Counted from the first letter of the stretch, positions 24,301-39,300 are shown. The stretch: DNA of 64,000 nucleotides from Ctena decussata (GCA_963989385.1 OZ022503.1:92514638-92578637), one strand, 5' to 3'. Notes: generated by a model not told the origin, from the sequence alone. A program made the numbers and translations.

Positions 24301-27300
24301 AACAATGGTTGCTGTTCAGGAAGCAAATCTGCAGTCAGACTTTCAGCAGATCATCCCAACTGGAGATGTGAAAATATTTGAACTTCAGAATTTCTACAAC
24401 AGTCAGTGTGCTCAGATTGAGACAGAACGAAATGAGGAGATAACAAAACTGAAGGAACAAAATATGCTCAGTGTGTCACAGTATCAAAATAAACTGGAGA
24501 AAATACATCTAGACCATGATCAGCAGAGAATGCATCTGACCAATCGGGTTACAGCAAGTCTTGAGCTGCTGAAAATGAGCCTTCCCTCAAACAGTGACAG
24601 TGGAAATAAAAGTAGGTCACGGCAGTTAAATAACAGGGCTGTGGCAATAATGACAGACTGGTTTGAGAGACATATTGATAACCCTTACCCATCAGATGAA
24701 GTAAAAATGGTTTTAGCAGAAAGAGGAAACATTAGTCTTGGTCAGGTGAAAGCTTGGTTTGCTAACAAGAGAAATCGTACCAGTAACACAAAGCCAAAGA
24801 AACAGAAGTTACAAGTTGAGAGGAGACTGCTGAGTATTTGTACTGAACTTTGTAATGATACCCCACGACAAACTCCAAGACTATATGGTGACATTATTCA
24901 GCAGTTGTCGGATATTGTAAATAGTTCCCAGGTGTTTAATCCTAACTTAAGAACAAATCTGAATAATTCAAGTGGAGATGAGCAGGATGCTGGACACAGT
25001 GATTAGTAGCAAAATTTGCAGAAAATATTGACAATTGTCTATACAGAGTTCGAGATAGATTGGATATTTGAAATTATTTTTGGATAATTTTTATTATTTC
25101 ACTTTGAAAGCATACTTTATAGCCCCTAAATACTGATTTCTCTTTATTGATAGATGTTGTGACCCCTCATTAGAACTTCTTACTGGTAAGGCCATTCTAA
25201 TGAGGTGCCACAACATTTTTATGCCCCCGTGACGATAGTCAGGGGGCATTAAGATTTGCTCCTGTCTGTCCATCCGTCCGTCCGTCTGTCTGTCTGTCCG
25301 TCCGTCCGTTCATCACACTTTACGGTATAGAGTTTGTGTAATCAACTCCTCCCACAGTTTTCAGTGGATCTTTTACAAACTTCACATACATGTTGTGGAC
25401 ATATTGAAGATGTGCATATGGCTTTTTGTTGGAGCTAGAATTAATTTTGACAGAATCACGGCCTTTTGAACTTAGTCATTTTAGGCAAATTTTTGCATTG
25501 TAGGGTATGCAGTTTGTGTAATCAACTCCTCCCACAGTTTTCAATGGATCTTTTTCAAACCTTGCATACATGTTGTGGACATATTGAAGATGTGCATGTG
25601 GGTTTTTGTTGGAGCTAGAATTAATTTTGACAGAATAAAGGCCATTTGAACTTAGTCATTTTAGGCAAATAGTCATTTTAGGCAAATTTTTGCATTGTAG
25701 GGTATGTAGTTTGTGTAATCAACTTCTCCCACAGTTTTCAATGGATCTTTTTCAAACCTTGCATACATGTTGTGGACATATTGAAAATGTGCATGTGGGT
25801 TTTTGTTGGAACTAGAATTGATTTTGACAGAATTACGGCCTTTTGAACTTGTTGGAACTAGAATTGATTTTGACAGAATTACGGCCTTTTGAACTTAGTC
25901 ATTTTAGGCAAATTTTTACATTTGTAGGGTGAGGAGTTTGTGTAATCAACTCCTCCCTCAGTTTTCAATGGATCTTTTCCAAACTTTGCATACATGTTAT
26001 GGACATATTGGAGATGTGCATGTGGGTTTTTGCTGGAGCTAGAATTGATTTTGACAGAATTATAGCTTTTTGAACATAGTCATTTTAGGCATATGTTTGC
26101 ATTGCAGGGTAAGTACTTTGTGTAATCAACACCTCCAACAATTTTCATTGGCTGTTTTTCAGACATTGGAGACTTGTTGTGGACACAGTGAAGATGTGCA
26201 TGTTGGTTATGATAGGAAAAAAATAATTCTGAAAGAATTATGGCCTTTTAAACTTAGTCATTTTGGGCTGCATGTGACAGGCGCTGCACGGGGGCATCAT
26301 TAGTGTCTTACAGACACAATTTTCTAGTTTGATATATAGATATCAGATTTGATAAAGAAATACCATCAAATATTGGCTTATATGAGCTTTTGTTGAGGGT
26401 AATTTTTTTATAATATTCTCTGTTAAACAAATAGTCTGTCTATTCTTTAAAGGGTGGTTCTAACGAGGGGCGAAATCATATGTTTTATGGAGAAACAAGA
26501 ACAGTTATCTTTTACTCTCTTGAAATTTGCTGTTTTGTTTGCTTACAGACTGATTATTGCAAAAATGCAATGAACAGACGAAATAGTGCTATGTAAATAA
26601 CTTGTATATTTGATATTTGTACATATTTTTTTCTTTGCCTATCTTGCTACAAAATATTATTTCAACATATGTGATTGTGATTAGATATTTTAATGTATTA
26701 GCTACGACATGAAAGAAGATTGTTTTTAAGATGACTGAATGGTGAAGTGCAAGTCTTCACTGCACATGGAATGATGTAGCTATTGTCAGACTTGTGAGGC
26801 CAGTTCCAGTAATTCATTTGAACAGAAGTTCCACTAAACAGTTTTGAAAGACTTACAATAAGAAAACTTAACTGTTTCATGAAGTACAATTTTAGCAGGG
26901 ATCAGCCATTCAAACTGTGGAAATATGTCAGTTGGCCAGTTTAATATAGTACAGTACTGATGCAGCATGAAATCTAAGTCCTTTATACAGTTCAGTACTG
27001 ATGCAGTGTGAAACCTAAGTACTTTATATGGTACAGTACTGATGTATCATGAAATCTAAGTCCTTTATACAGTACAGTACGGATGCAGCATGAAACCTAA
27101 GTACTTTATACAGGACAGTACTGATGCAGCATGAAACCTAAATACTTTATACAGTACAGTGCTGATGCAGCATGAAACCTTAGTACCATATATAGTACAG
27201 TACTGATGCAGCATGAAATCTAAGTCCTTTATACAGTACAGTACTCATGCACCGTGAAACCTAAGTACTTTTAAAATATACTGCATTTTCATTAATTATT

Positions 27301-30300
27301 TAATTTATGTTATATATTTTATTTGTGTAAATACAAAATATAAGCAGTGCACCTCAGCCTTCTGTCTTCTTTACTTATGTATGTTGTATAGGTAAAAGGG
27401 AGACAACTTTAACAACAATATTTGCCTCTCTGGTAGAGTAGAGGGCTGCTCATTTGAGAAGAGCAAATTCTTTAGAATAGGTTCATAATAAGGGGGAGCA
27501 ACACTGCCCTTTTCATTTTGGCCTCCCTTCTCAAAAGGAGTAAACTCTTAAAGGAAAGAATTTGCTCTCCTTGGAACTCTCATAGAAGCAGATTGTTTCC
27601 TTTTAGCATGTTAAGAGTAGACCTTACTTTGTAAGGGCTTTGGGTCCCAGAGAAGCAAACATAGTCACAAAAGTTGTTTCCCTTTGAAGAAATGCAAAAA
27701 AACATGGAGGTGTTTTCATGTACCTTAAAAGCAGCTCCATGTGGATGGTGTATCATATGTCAAGATGAATTGCGATTTAACAATTTCAGTCATATCAGGA
27801 CAATGGGTGTATGACTGTGTGCAGTGGAACCCTGTTTATGATTGAAAAGATCCCTGCCTCTAGCCGATCTCACACCCACGACTGCTAGATCAGCAGGCCA
27901 GCTCTTAACCTTTTGAGCTACTTGGGCTGCTAGCTTCATGTGAGGGGAAACAAAAACTTCTAGACCAGAATGATTCCCCTTTGACATATCTTCACCTAAA
28001 GAAACCAGGGCCCAATTGATCAAGTCATGATTAGCTTAACAAGGTCATTAGTGAAGAATTTGTTAAGTTCTCTAGAACGCGTGAAATCAAGTGTGTATAT
28101 ATTCTTGCTGAAAAAAAAATGTGAGAAGCTTTTGCACTGCAAAATCTCTTCATATTTTTTGGCAAGAAATGGCAGTGCTTTTACATACAACGCAGGAGCG
28201 GCAGTAGTATAGTGGATAACATGCTGGACTTCCAATCCAGGGGTCACAAGATCGATCCCTGCTTCTCCGGTCTTTTTGATGAGACTTTAAGCCGAGATCC
28301 TGTCTTTGTATGACCTAGTTGTTGGTGGAATTAACTGAGATGCTACCTGAAATTCATACAATTGAAAGTGTGATTTTCTCAAACCCATAATTCATCCTCC
28401 AGTGATTCATTTCTCTGTTGCTGTTGTTTGTCTAGTCATGCTTGTTAGCAAGGCCACAGCCTCTGGGTATGAGACTGGCACTCGAACAACAAATGTCGTG
28501 AAAATACTCATATGTACCCTATACTATAGCACTCGAACAACAAATGTCGTGAAAATACTCATATGTACCCATACTATAGCGCTTGAACAACAAATGTCGT
28601 GAAAATACTCATATGTACCCTATACTATAGCACTTGAACAAAAAATGTGAAAATACTCATATGTACCCTATACTATAGCACTTGAACAAAAAATGTTAAA
28701 ATACTCATATGTACCCTATACTATAGCACTTGAACAAAAAATGTTAAAATACTCATATGTACCCTATACAATAGCGCTTGAACAAAAAATGTGAAAATAC
28801 TCATATGTACCCTATACTATAGCACTTGAACAACATATGTCGTGAAAATACTCATATGTACCCTATACTATATAGCGCTTGAACAACAAATGTGAAAATA
28901 CTCATATGTACCCATACTATAGCCCTTGAGCAACATATGTCGTGAAAATACTCATATGTACCCATACTATAGCCCTTGAGCAACATATGTCGTGAAAATA
29001 CTCATATGTACCCATACTATAGCCCTTGAGCAACATATGTCGTGAAAATACTCATATGTACCCTATACTGTAGCGCTTAAACAACTAATGTCTTGAAAAT
29101 ACTCATATGTACCCTATACTGTAGCACTTGAACAACAGATGTCTTGAAAATACTCATATGTACCCTATACTGTAGCACTTGAACAACTAATGTCGTGAAA
29201 ATACTCATATGTACCCTATACTGTAGCACTTGAACAACTAATGTTGTGAAAATACTCATATGTACCCTATACTGTAGCACTTGAACAACTAATGTCGTGA
29301 AAATACTCATATGTACCCTATACTGTAGCACTTGAACAACTAATGTTGTGAAAATACTCATATGTACCCTATACTGTAGCACTTGAAAAACTAATGTCGT
29401 GAAAATACTCATATGTACCCTATACTAGTATACTGGTATAGGGTACATATGAGTATTTTCACGACATTTGTTGCTGAAGTGCCAGTGGGGTATGACACCA
29501 TAACAGGCACATTACCTCAGTGTATGCTGAGTTTTGCATGTACTTTTACATTTCTCAAGTTTCATTTTTGATATGGAGGACCTGTCCACCACCGTTCAAC
29601 CACAGGCATTTGACGTTTTTGAGGCCTCAAAAACGTCAAATGCCTGTGGTTCAACCGCCACCCTGATACCACTTATCCCTGCTCAGAGCACATGGGTGCA
29701 TTTGCTGGTCTGTTGGATTGAAGAAACTGATCAGATGTATGCCACTAGTGGGAGTCAAACCAATGACTCCTTGTATGAAAGGCAAACACTAAATCCATTA
29801 GGCCACACGCTCACCTTTGCACACCATGTTTGAGAGATGGCTATAAATAATTACATAAGAGCTGCTTTGGTCTAATGGTTACATGCCTACATTTCAGTAA
29901 GGTTATAATCTTACAGGAACAGTTTCTTTGCATTTAAAAGTGAAAGCAGTCAATTATTTGCCAGACCTACCCTAAGTAGGTTTAACAGAACTATGTGAAA
30001 ATATGAGGACAAAGTATTTCAGCTTAGGGTTGAAGAGACTCTGTCGACAGTTAGCACATCTCCTGGTTGAAAGAGTATTGAGCAAATTACTGTTTAAATG
30101 CTGTATTACAAGTAGAATGTAAAAATAATTTGTGATTTTACACTTGTATGAGCTACAAATTCTGTAGTTTTAAGGTTTGTAAGAAGTTGCTTAATGTCAC
30201 TGTTAGATTCTAGTATAAGCCTCATTTGTCCTGATGAAGCTCTTTTCATGTTTCATTTTATCCAATTACCGTTGAATTTTAAAAGCATATGTGTATTAAC

Positions 30301-33300
30301 AAATTGCATTGTATGCGTACTGCTCTTAACAGATACTGGTGAATCTGGGTCTACACTGTTTGATTCCGTCCTAATGTTTAGTAAAATAAAGGTAATTTTA
30401 TATTTCAGATTTATGCATGGCCGCTTTTGGAGACACTATTCTCTGAAGTTCTGACAAAGGATGAATGGTTGATGCTATTTGACAATGTCTTCAGTAACCA
30501 CCCATCATTCCTGCTCATGGTGGTGGCGGCCTATGCTATGTGTGCTAGGGGACCACTCATGCAGTGTGTGGAGCTGGATGATTTTAAGGTACAAAATTAT
30601 TATCTGCTAGCAAGCAGTATCTTAGGATATATGTGACCAGTGAATTTAGATGTGAATGTCAGTCTATCTGTACTGTCTGATCAGAGCTTTTATAAGATGG
30701 CAAATTGTGAGCATGCACACTGAAAGCTAGACTGTTTAACATGGGCGTAAAGCAACAATCAATCAATCAATCATATTACCCCTGAGAAATCCAGTCATTC
30801 CCTTGTTTGGAAACTTTTGTAAAACATCGTTAGGTTTTTGCTTTAGCTAGATAAGTGTAGATGAATCTGTAAGTTGATAATCCTCCAAATTGTTTTTCAG
30901 TATTTCTTTCATCATCGTAATGCTGTAGACATGAAGCAGGTGCTTAAAGAAGCTTACAGAATCATGGATGCCACTCCAGATAGTCTCCACCCTAGAAAAC
31001 TACTCACAGAGTTTAGTCCCCTGACCAAGGGACAGTATCCAGTGTTCAACAAGTATCCCAAGTTTATTGTAGACTATCAGGTATTTTATAGTACTCTTGT
31101 TATTCAGCCTTTAATCTGAATCTTTTATGTGAAGCAATATTTCAGGTAAGTCACATTTTGAGGATGAAACTTATGCTATTTATGTGTAGAAAAGTACAGC
31201 TTTTGTGTGTCAGTAAATGTGTACTAGGGCTATGATACAACAGTTACATCTAAATGTGAGCATCTCTGCTCAGTGACATTCAAAATAATTAGAATGAACT
31301 TCTGTGTTAAAATCTGTTTTGCCATATTGCAAGGGGAAAGGTTTTGATACTTTGCCCTTCTATATCGGGTAAGAGGGATATGTGAACACAATACTTACAC
31401 ATGGCACTTCAACCTTGCTATTCTTATTTTGCCTCCCTTCTAAACGGAAGGAAATGTGTCCCTCTAGGAGTAAGTTCTGTCCAGTAAAAAAAGATCCCCT
31501 TTGGAAGGGTTTCTTTGTCCAGAAAAGCAAAAGGGAAGTCTTCTGAGCCTTTGTAAAAACAAGAGAAAAAGATGAAGGTGTACCCATACACCATAAATAG
31601 TTCCAAGCATGTCTTTCTGACCCAGTCATAAATTGAAAGCTTGTTGGGCAATACAGTTCATATCTTCATAATGCAGATATTAAATGTTTGCTTCACTTAT
31701 TCAGGTGCAAGAGAGGGAGAGAATTAGACTTGAAGAGCTGGATTATTTAAGGCAGAAGTAAGTTACTTTCATCACTTCCCACTATGCAGACCAGGCCCTG
31801 AGGTTATAAAACTTTTTTCATGCTCAACTCAGCTGAGCCTAGAATTTTACCTGCAAATAAATAGCATATTACTGATTAGTACAGTTGTTTTCATGCTCAG
31901 TTTAGCTGAGTATGAAATTTCTCTGCTCATGAATATGAAAATGCCAACATTAGTTGGCATTTTCATATTTATCAGCAGAGAAAATTTCATACTCAGCTGA
32001 GTTGAGCACAAAAAAGTTTTATAACCTTGGGGCAGGTGTATCTATAAGTCATGGCCTTTGCAATGACAGCTCCCAACCACCGCATTTTGTGTAGGTTGAT
32101 TGCTTTCTGGGGTTTTACTACACTTAATCATCCAGAGCTTTAACATATAGCTTTATCATAATATATCCCACTAAATGTAACCGCCTTTGGCACTTCAGAT
32201 GGAAAGCCGACAAGTTGAGAAAGTGGCTCTTTTTCCTTTATTCTATAATTAAGTTTTGATTATGGACAATAAAGAAATATTGGCACATTTGTGAAAACAA
32301 ATAGCTATAAGCTCAGTCTGAGCAATAGAAAAATGCAGTTTGCTGAAAACTTCATATAAGAGGATTGTGTGATGATAAAGGGGAGAGTCGGGTAACTTCG
32401 GACAGCGTGTAAATTTGGACAGTGACATTGTTTGCTTTATATGTCAGTTGTTGGGAACCAAAACAAAAATAACTGGCCAAACAGTGATAATCCTGATGAG
32501 ACGGCTCATTATGAGCCGTCTCATATGGATTTTCACTGTTTGCAATGGTACGTCCGAATTTACCCCAATGTCCGAAGTTACCCGACACTTCCCTAGTGTG
32601 ATATCTTTCATACTTTGTGTTCCCTCATTAGAAGCACATTTGCAAGGTTATCAAGGGTACCCCCAAAAACTTTGGCTCACCTGTATTCCTGTGTTTTCAG
32701 ACACGTTTCCCTTGACCTCCAGAAAGAAACGGCCCAGCGACAACAGGAAGAAGAAGCCTGGTACCGGCAACAGAAGTTGTTACTCGAGGCAGAGGATAAA
32801 CGACGGAAGATGATTCAGGATGAAGAACAGAAGCTGTCAGATCAGAGGAAAAGGTACTGTGAGGACACTAAACACTGTGAAATCTGAATTATTTCCTGAA
32901 AATTTCCCAAAATTTGAAAGAAAGTTTAAATATCAAGTAGTATTTCAAAAAATGCCTTCATTTAACCGTAAAGGCCTGACCTAATGGTTCATAGGTCTAC
33001 AAAACTTGCTAAGGCTTTTGTTGCATTAAATATACATGTACTCGTATGTGTGTTTAATTTTTTCATTATAATATTATTAACTGTAATTATTCATTTAGAA
33101 ATAAATTTCATTTTTCCAATGTTCATGGAAGTATGAACACAATGGGTCACGTGCAAAGTAAGTGACACCCGAAGGGCATTCATGTTAACTTTGCATGGGA
33201 CCCATTGTATTCATATTTCCATGAACTTTGGAAAACTGAAATTTATCTCTTATAATTACATTTCATTTTAAAATTAGTTTGAGCATCATTTTCGATTTTT

Positions 33301-36300
33301 AAGAGCAACATCTGTAAAACATATGACGAAAATCTGTCATTTACCAATAGGTAAGCTGCTTTCATTAAGCGGCCGTCACCATGACATGACGTCCAGTAGA
33401 ATGCTAAATGGCCAATGGCCCATTTTGTTTACATGTGACGTTGCTTACTAACATCGTTGCATGACCAACTGTAGTTCATGGAATTATGAACACCGTTTCT
33501 CCGAAATAGGTTCATCTAAGGAAAATCAAAGGGAATGTAATTATTTGAACTTTGAAATACAGCTGGGCACTATTGTTTTAAACAAAAGTAACCATGTTAA
33601 TTGCTATAAAAGATAAGTTTGTACGATTAAACATCGGTTGGAAATTGTTAAGTTTAAAAATGATTCTCTGTTTTTATGTACAGGTTGTTTGCAATGAACA
33701 GAGAGGTTAAACTGAAGGAACTACAACTACTGGATGCTGCCAGGAGAAAATTCCTCCATTTCCAGAGAACACAGAGAGAATCAGAACTTAAACGACTTGA
33801 TGATGAAGTCCAGAGAAAGGTACACACATTAGCCTGCTTTGAGTTAACTAACAAATAAGATGAGACTTTTAACCCTTAAAGCGCCAAAATGAAAAATTGT
33901 TGAATTTGCAAACGGTGTAGATCCAGATGAGGTGGCTCATGATGAGCCACCTCATCTGAATCTACACTGTTTGCCCTCTAGTGTTCGAATTTTCAATATG
34001 ATATCCTTTGGAGGAAACATTTTTTGAAATTCTGCAGACGTAAATTTTGTTGTCTGCTTTTTGGCGCATTAAGGGTTAATGCATCTGACAGGCCTCTTTT
34101 CATATATACAAAACTGCTTTTATATTCATGCAGAGTTCCGGAATGTAAACATTGTGTCTACAAAGAGAATAGGCTCTGAACAGATACTGAGAATGTGGTG
34201 GACAATTCTTTTCACAGGTGCTCCAGAGGTCCTATATGCAGATCACCATTTTTACAGAGGGAACCAACTTTTGTGGCTCCCTGTTTGCTTCCCTGTATGA
34301 TGTAGCACATCCAAAATGGAGTTGATTGATTAAATCCAAGAGGAGCAAATTCTTTCATTTAAGAGTTCATCCCCATCAAATGATAATGGAAGAGTTGTGC
34401 TCTCTGGAAGTATACACATTCTCCTTGGAATTAGTATTGAATTGTACTTCTAGGCACTGATGAGAGACCAAGAAACGGAGACTGCCATAGAAGAGGCTGA
34501 GATAAGAAACATGGAACTACAGCTGAAGAAGAAAATGTTTGAACAGGTAAGAAGTTTCCCAAGAATTGTGATACATCTTGCGAAGGCTTTGATAGGTCTT
34601 TGGTAGACATGTGTCACTTGAAGCAGTTTATTCCATGATAACGTACATTCTGTCACAGTCATGCAGTTTGAACCAAAGAAGTACCACCATCCATGTATGG
34701 ATTCAACCTTATTTTTGCTTCATATCTTTATGATACGCTTCAGTGATTTTATGATATTTTTCAGTCCCTATATGCGTTAGAGCCATGATACTTGTCCGGC
34801 ACATACATATGGATGATACCATTTCAGCAGCATCAGCCATGTACAATTTTGACCTATGTTTTTGCATTACTAACTTTCTAATACACTTCACTGATTTTAT
34901 GATATTTTTCAGTCCCTACATGGGTTAGAGCCATGATACTTGGCACACACTTGTACATTGTATATGGATTAGACCATTTTAACATTGACATCCATGTATG
35001 GATTTGACCTATCTTTTAAACTTTCTTAATCATATTTCTCAGTGCTTATATTGATGGTAGTCATTATACTTGGCACTTACATACATCTGGTCAAGAGCCT
35101 TTCAGCACTACTATCACTTTGAGAGTCAAGCTCATGTTAGGCGCACTTTGTTGTCTTCTGACAACTCTTGTTATATAAATGTAACAATTACAATTGATTA
35201 GATGTTGACCGGCGAAATATGTATCACCAATATTATTAGGTGAAAATAAATACTTGCGATGAAAGTTTTTCATCTTTTTAAAGGAGCTGTTTCGAGAATA
35301 TGCAACGTCGTCCCACCAGCTGAAGACAGAACATGACATGCATCGTAAGCAAGCTGAGCTGGAAGACAGAATACAGCAAAGACTGAAGGAAGCTGAGAGG
35401 GAGAGAGAGATGGAGGCCAGAAAGGTAGGTATTTTCAGATATGTTATGCTTTTAGTGTGAACACATTGTAATAGCAATATTTATGTTTTGAGGAGGTTAT
35501 CTAACCCTGTTGCACTGAAAACAGCCAAAACTCAATGGAGGGCTGTTCTGAGTGCAAAAAAGGTTACTTATGTAGTAGCAGATCTGATCAGCCAGTCTGA
35601 TTCAAGGTAAACAAAGGAATCAACTAGATTTAGTTTGCTTCTTTGTTTTTTTTACTCGTCATTTATCTGTTTGAAATATAAAGTAGTTACCAACATATCT
35701 ATTGTGCTCCATCAGTTTTTTATACCCCCGCTTTGAAAAAGTGGGGGGTATACTGGTTTACATCTGTCCGTCCGTCCTTCCGTCCCTCCGTCCGTCCCTC
35801 CATCCGTCCTTCCGTCCGTCCCCTTTTAATTTTTCGTCAAAGATTTCTCCACAACCATGCAAGCTAGAATGATCATATTTGATATAAATGTTGGTAATGA
35901 TGTGTTGTATCGTGGGATTGCAAACCAGCCTTCTCCGGCTTATTCTTCCCTTTATTTGTCCGATTTTCTTTCTTTCCATACTTTGAATAATGAAATTTTT
36001 CGTCAAAGATTTCTCCACAACCATACAAGCTAGAATGGTCATATTTGGTATACATGTTGGTGATGATGTGTTGTATCGTGGGATTGCAAACCAGCCTTCT
36101 CCGGCTTATTCTTCCCTTTATTTGTCCGATTTTCTTTCTTTCCATACTTTGAATAATGAAATTTTTCGTCAAAGATTTCTCCACAACCATGCAAGCAAGA
36201 ATGGTCATATTTGGTATACTTTTTGGTGATGATGTGTTGTATCGTGGGATTGCAAACCAGCCTTCTCCGGCTTATTCTTCCCTTATTTGTCCGATTTTCT

Positions 36301-39300
36301 TTCTTTCCATACTTTGAATAATGAAATTTTTCGTCAAAGATTTCTCCACAACCATGCAAGCTAGAATGGTCATATTTGGTATACATGTTGGTGATGATGT
36401 GTTGTATCGTGGGATTGCAAACCAGCCTTTTCCGGTTTATTCTTCCCTTTATTTGTCCGATTTTCTTTCTTTCCATACTTTGAATAATGAAATTTTTCGT
36501 CAAAGATTTCTCTACAACCATGCAAGTTAGAATGGTCAGATTTGGTATACATGTTGGTGATGATGTGTTGTATCGTGGGATTTCAAACCAGCCTTCTCAG
36601 GCTTATTCTTCCCTTTATTTGTCCAATTTTCTTTCTTTCCATACTTTGAATATTGAATTTTTTTGTCAAAGATTTCTCCACAACCATGCAAGATAAAGTG
36701 GTCAGATTTGGTATACTGGTGAATATTAATGTGTTGTATCGTTGAATTGCAAACTAGTCTTCTCCTGCGTATTCTTCCCTGTATTTGTCCAATTTTCTTT
36801 CTTTACATACTTTGAATAATGAAATTTTTTATCAAAGATTTCTCCACAGTCATGCAAGCTAGAATGGTCAGATTTAGCATACATGTTGGTGACGATGTGT
36901 TTTGAAAAAGTGGGGGGTATACTGGTTTACATCTGTTCGTCCGTCCGTCCTTCCGTTATTCCATAACACTTTTTCGTCAAAGATATCTCCACAACCATTT
37001 AAGATAGAAAGTTCATATTTGGTATACAGATTGACAACGACAAGTTGTATCGTGGGATTGAGAACAAGCCTTCTCCTGCTTGTTTATCCCTGTATTTGTT
37101 CCTTTTTCTTTCACTCCAATTTTTTGGTCAAAGATATCTTCTCAACCATGTATGATAGCAAGTTCATATTTGGTATACAGACTGACAAGGACAAGTTGTA
37201 TTGTGGGATAGCAAACAGGCTTTCTCCAGTTCTTCCCTGTATTTGTTCACTTTTTTTTCTCTCCATGTATTCTGTCCATGCATTCAGTACTGTAATTTTT
37301 CGTATAAGATTTCTCAGCAACTGTTGAATGTAGATGGTTCATATTTGGTGTATGAGTTGACAGGGGCTTGTTTTTCTGTCCATGTGAAATATTTATTCTG
37401 TATTTCATAGAAATATTAGTAGAACATTTGATATTGGCTATACATATTGACAGTGAGTTCGCTCTCTCTATGTTGCAATGAAAATAACACCATTTTACTA
37501 AAGCTGTTAAGCGGGGGTATAGTCGGCTTGTCCGACAGTTCTAGTTCTGATTATTTATCTACTTGAAGTGGAAATAAAGTAGTTACAGATTAAATCTTCA
37601 AATGACATTTTTCTCAATTCTGAATCCTTAACTATGGTCTGACAGTAAATTATTCATTGTTATGAAAACCCTATGTCAGGGAATGCCCACGCCTTGGCAC
37701 TGTCAGTAAATTGCTCATCATCTTGAAAATCATACTTCAGGAAATTAAATGCACTTCACTGTTAGGAAAAGTTGTCAGGATACAATTGCATGTTTTTATG
37801 CCATATTCACAAAGGGGAACAACTTTTTGGACTTGGCGTTTACTAAATGGGGGCTACTCTGAAAGGAAAGAATTTGTTATTAGAGGATCAATTCTTTTGT
37901 GCAATAGCAAACCCCTATGAGAATGGAGGCAAAAAAGAAAATTGCAGAGTTGCTTCCCCTGAAAGTGTACCCCTTCTCCTTTACAGCCGTGTCTTAGGTT
38001 GGCTGAGGTTTTAATGATAATCATAGGATCATCTCTCCAAGCAGACATGTTGTAACCTTTCTGAGCCTCCATAACCTGTTTTATGAGAGGCCAAAGCATA
38101 AGGATTTGTGGAAAAAAATCTAAAATTGTCACAGATATTGTCTCAATCTTATCTAAATGGAGTTCTTAATCTGATAAAACTGATGTTTGTAGACAATGGA
38201 AGAAAATCTTGCCAAAGCATCCCAGAAGAATATAGATGTGTGGGCAAACAATGAGATGGAATATCGTCACCGTCTTGAAGATTTAGAAAGAGAAATGAAG
38301 GGTGTCCAGTTGTCTAGAATCAGCTCAGAGAACAGAGGTCTGGAACAAGAGGTGCACAAACTGATGAAGAAATGTCAAGAAAAAAGGGTAAGAAAATCTT
38401 TGTATGTTGTTACAGGCCAACTCTCCTACCTTCCATTATCTACAATAGTAGATTTGCACATAGCTTCGTATATATTCAATCTCTGACAACTGCGTCAGGG
38501 AGTTAACTCTTTGGCTCAGTGGTTAGAGCATTGGACTATCACCCGGGAGTTCCAGGTTTGAATCCCAGCAAAAGACTGGAATTTTTCAGCCATGCTTTTG
38601 TCCGCGGCAGCAATGTCGTAAGAATGTTAAATGCTTATATTTGGGTGTAAGTACAAAGATTTGCATTGCCTGTATGAAGGTACAGAAAGCCATTTGCATT
38701 GCTTGAAGTTTTAGCAAATAGCAGTGGTGTTGGCATCTATATCAACATTTACAAATGCTGAAAATTTATAGTAATAGCTCCATAGGATCAAAATGCACTT
38801 GATCTGGCCAACTGAATTCATGAAACCACTCAATAAACCACAGTCTCAATACTCCAAGCAAATCTGGACCAGTACTTTGCACTTTGAAGTGCAGTTATCT
38901 CATGCTGTCTTGTTTGACCCCTAGCCTGACAGGAAAACAACTTGTTGAAAGCATGAGATTGCTGTAATCCTGTTGAGCCTCAATAATTCAAACGGCAAAG
39001 CACTGGTGCAGTTTTTCTTGAAGTATTGAGACTGTGATTCATCAAGTGGTTTTAAAAAAATGCAGTTTTGTTTACAAGTCATAAACATGCCTTTGAATTA
39101 TTGAATATGTTGAATTCCTGAAGTTTGAAATTATTGAAGTTCTGCTGTCGTCGTTTTCTGATTGTACATTTATCTAATCCTGACATATATTTGTTAGGAA
39201 GAGGAGGCGGTGCTTGGTAATGAGAAATTAGAAGAACAGAGAGATCTCGGTGGTGAGGCCAACAGACGGAGACTGGATTTTGTAGAGAGAGAGGCAGAGA

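Noticed and set aside
28194..28268. Possible tRNA-Gly gene (anticodon TCC)
   Set aside because: Continuous with a SINE body shared with 46262-46420; no terminator run follows the tRNA-like part.
29077..29412. 111-codon minus-strand frame with a repeating MSIFTTLVVQ-type unit
   Set aside because: A translation of the 51-bp tandem array; no start context or homology.
26946..29428. CRISPR-like repeat arrays
   Set aside because: Units are head-to-tail without unique spacers, and the genome is eukaryotic with spliced genes.
35758..36521. Overlapping minus-strand open frames of 90-160 codons with a repeated protein sequence
   Set aside because: The periodicity equals the 166-bp tandem unit of a non-coding element; the repeat simply lacks stops in that frame.
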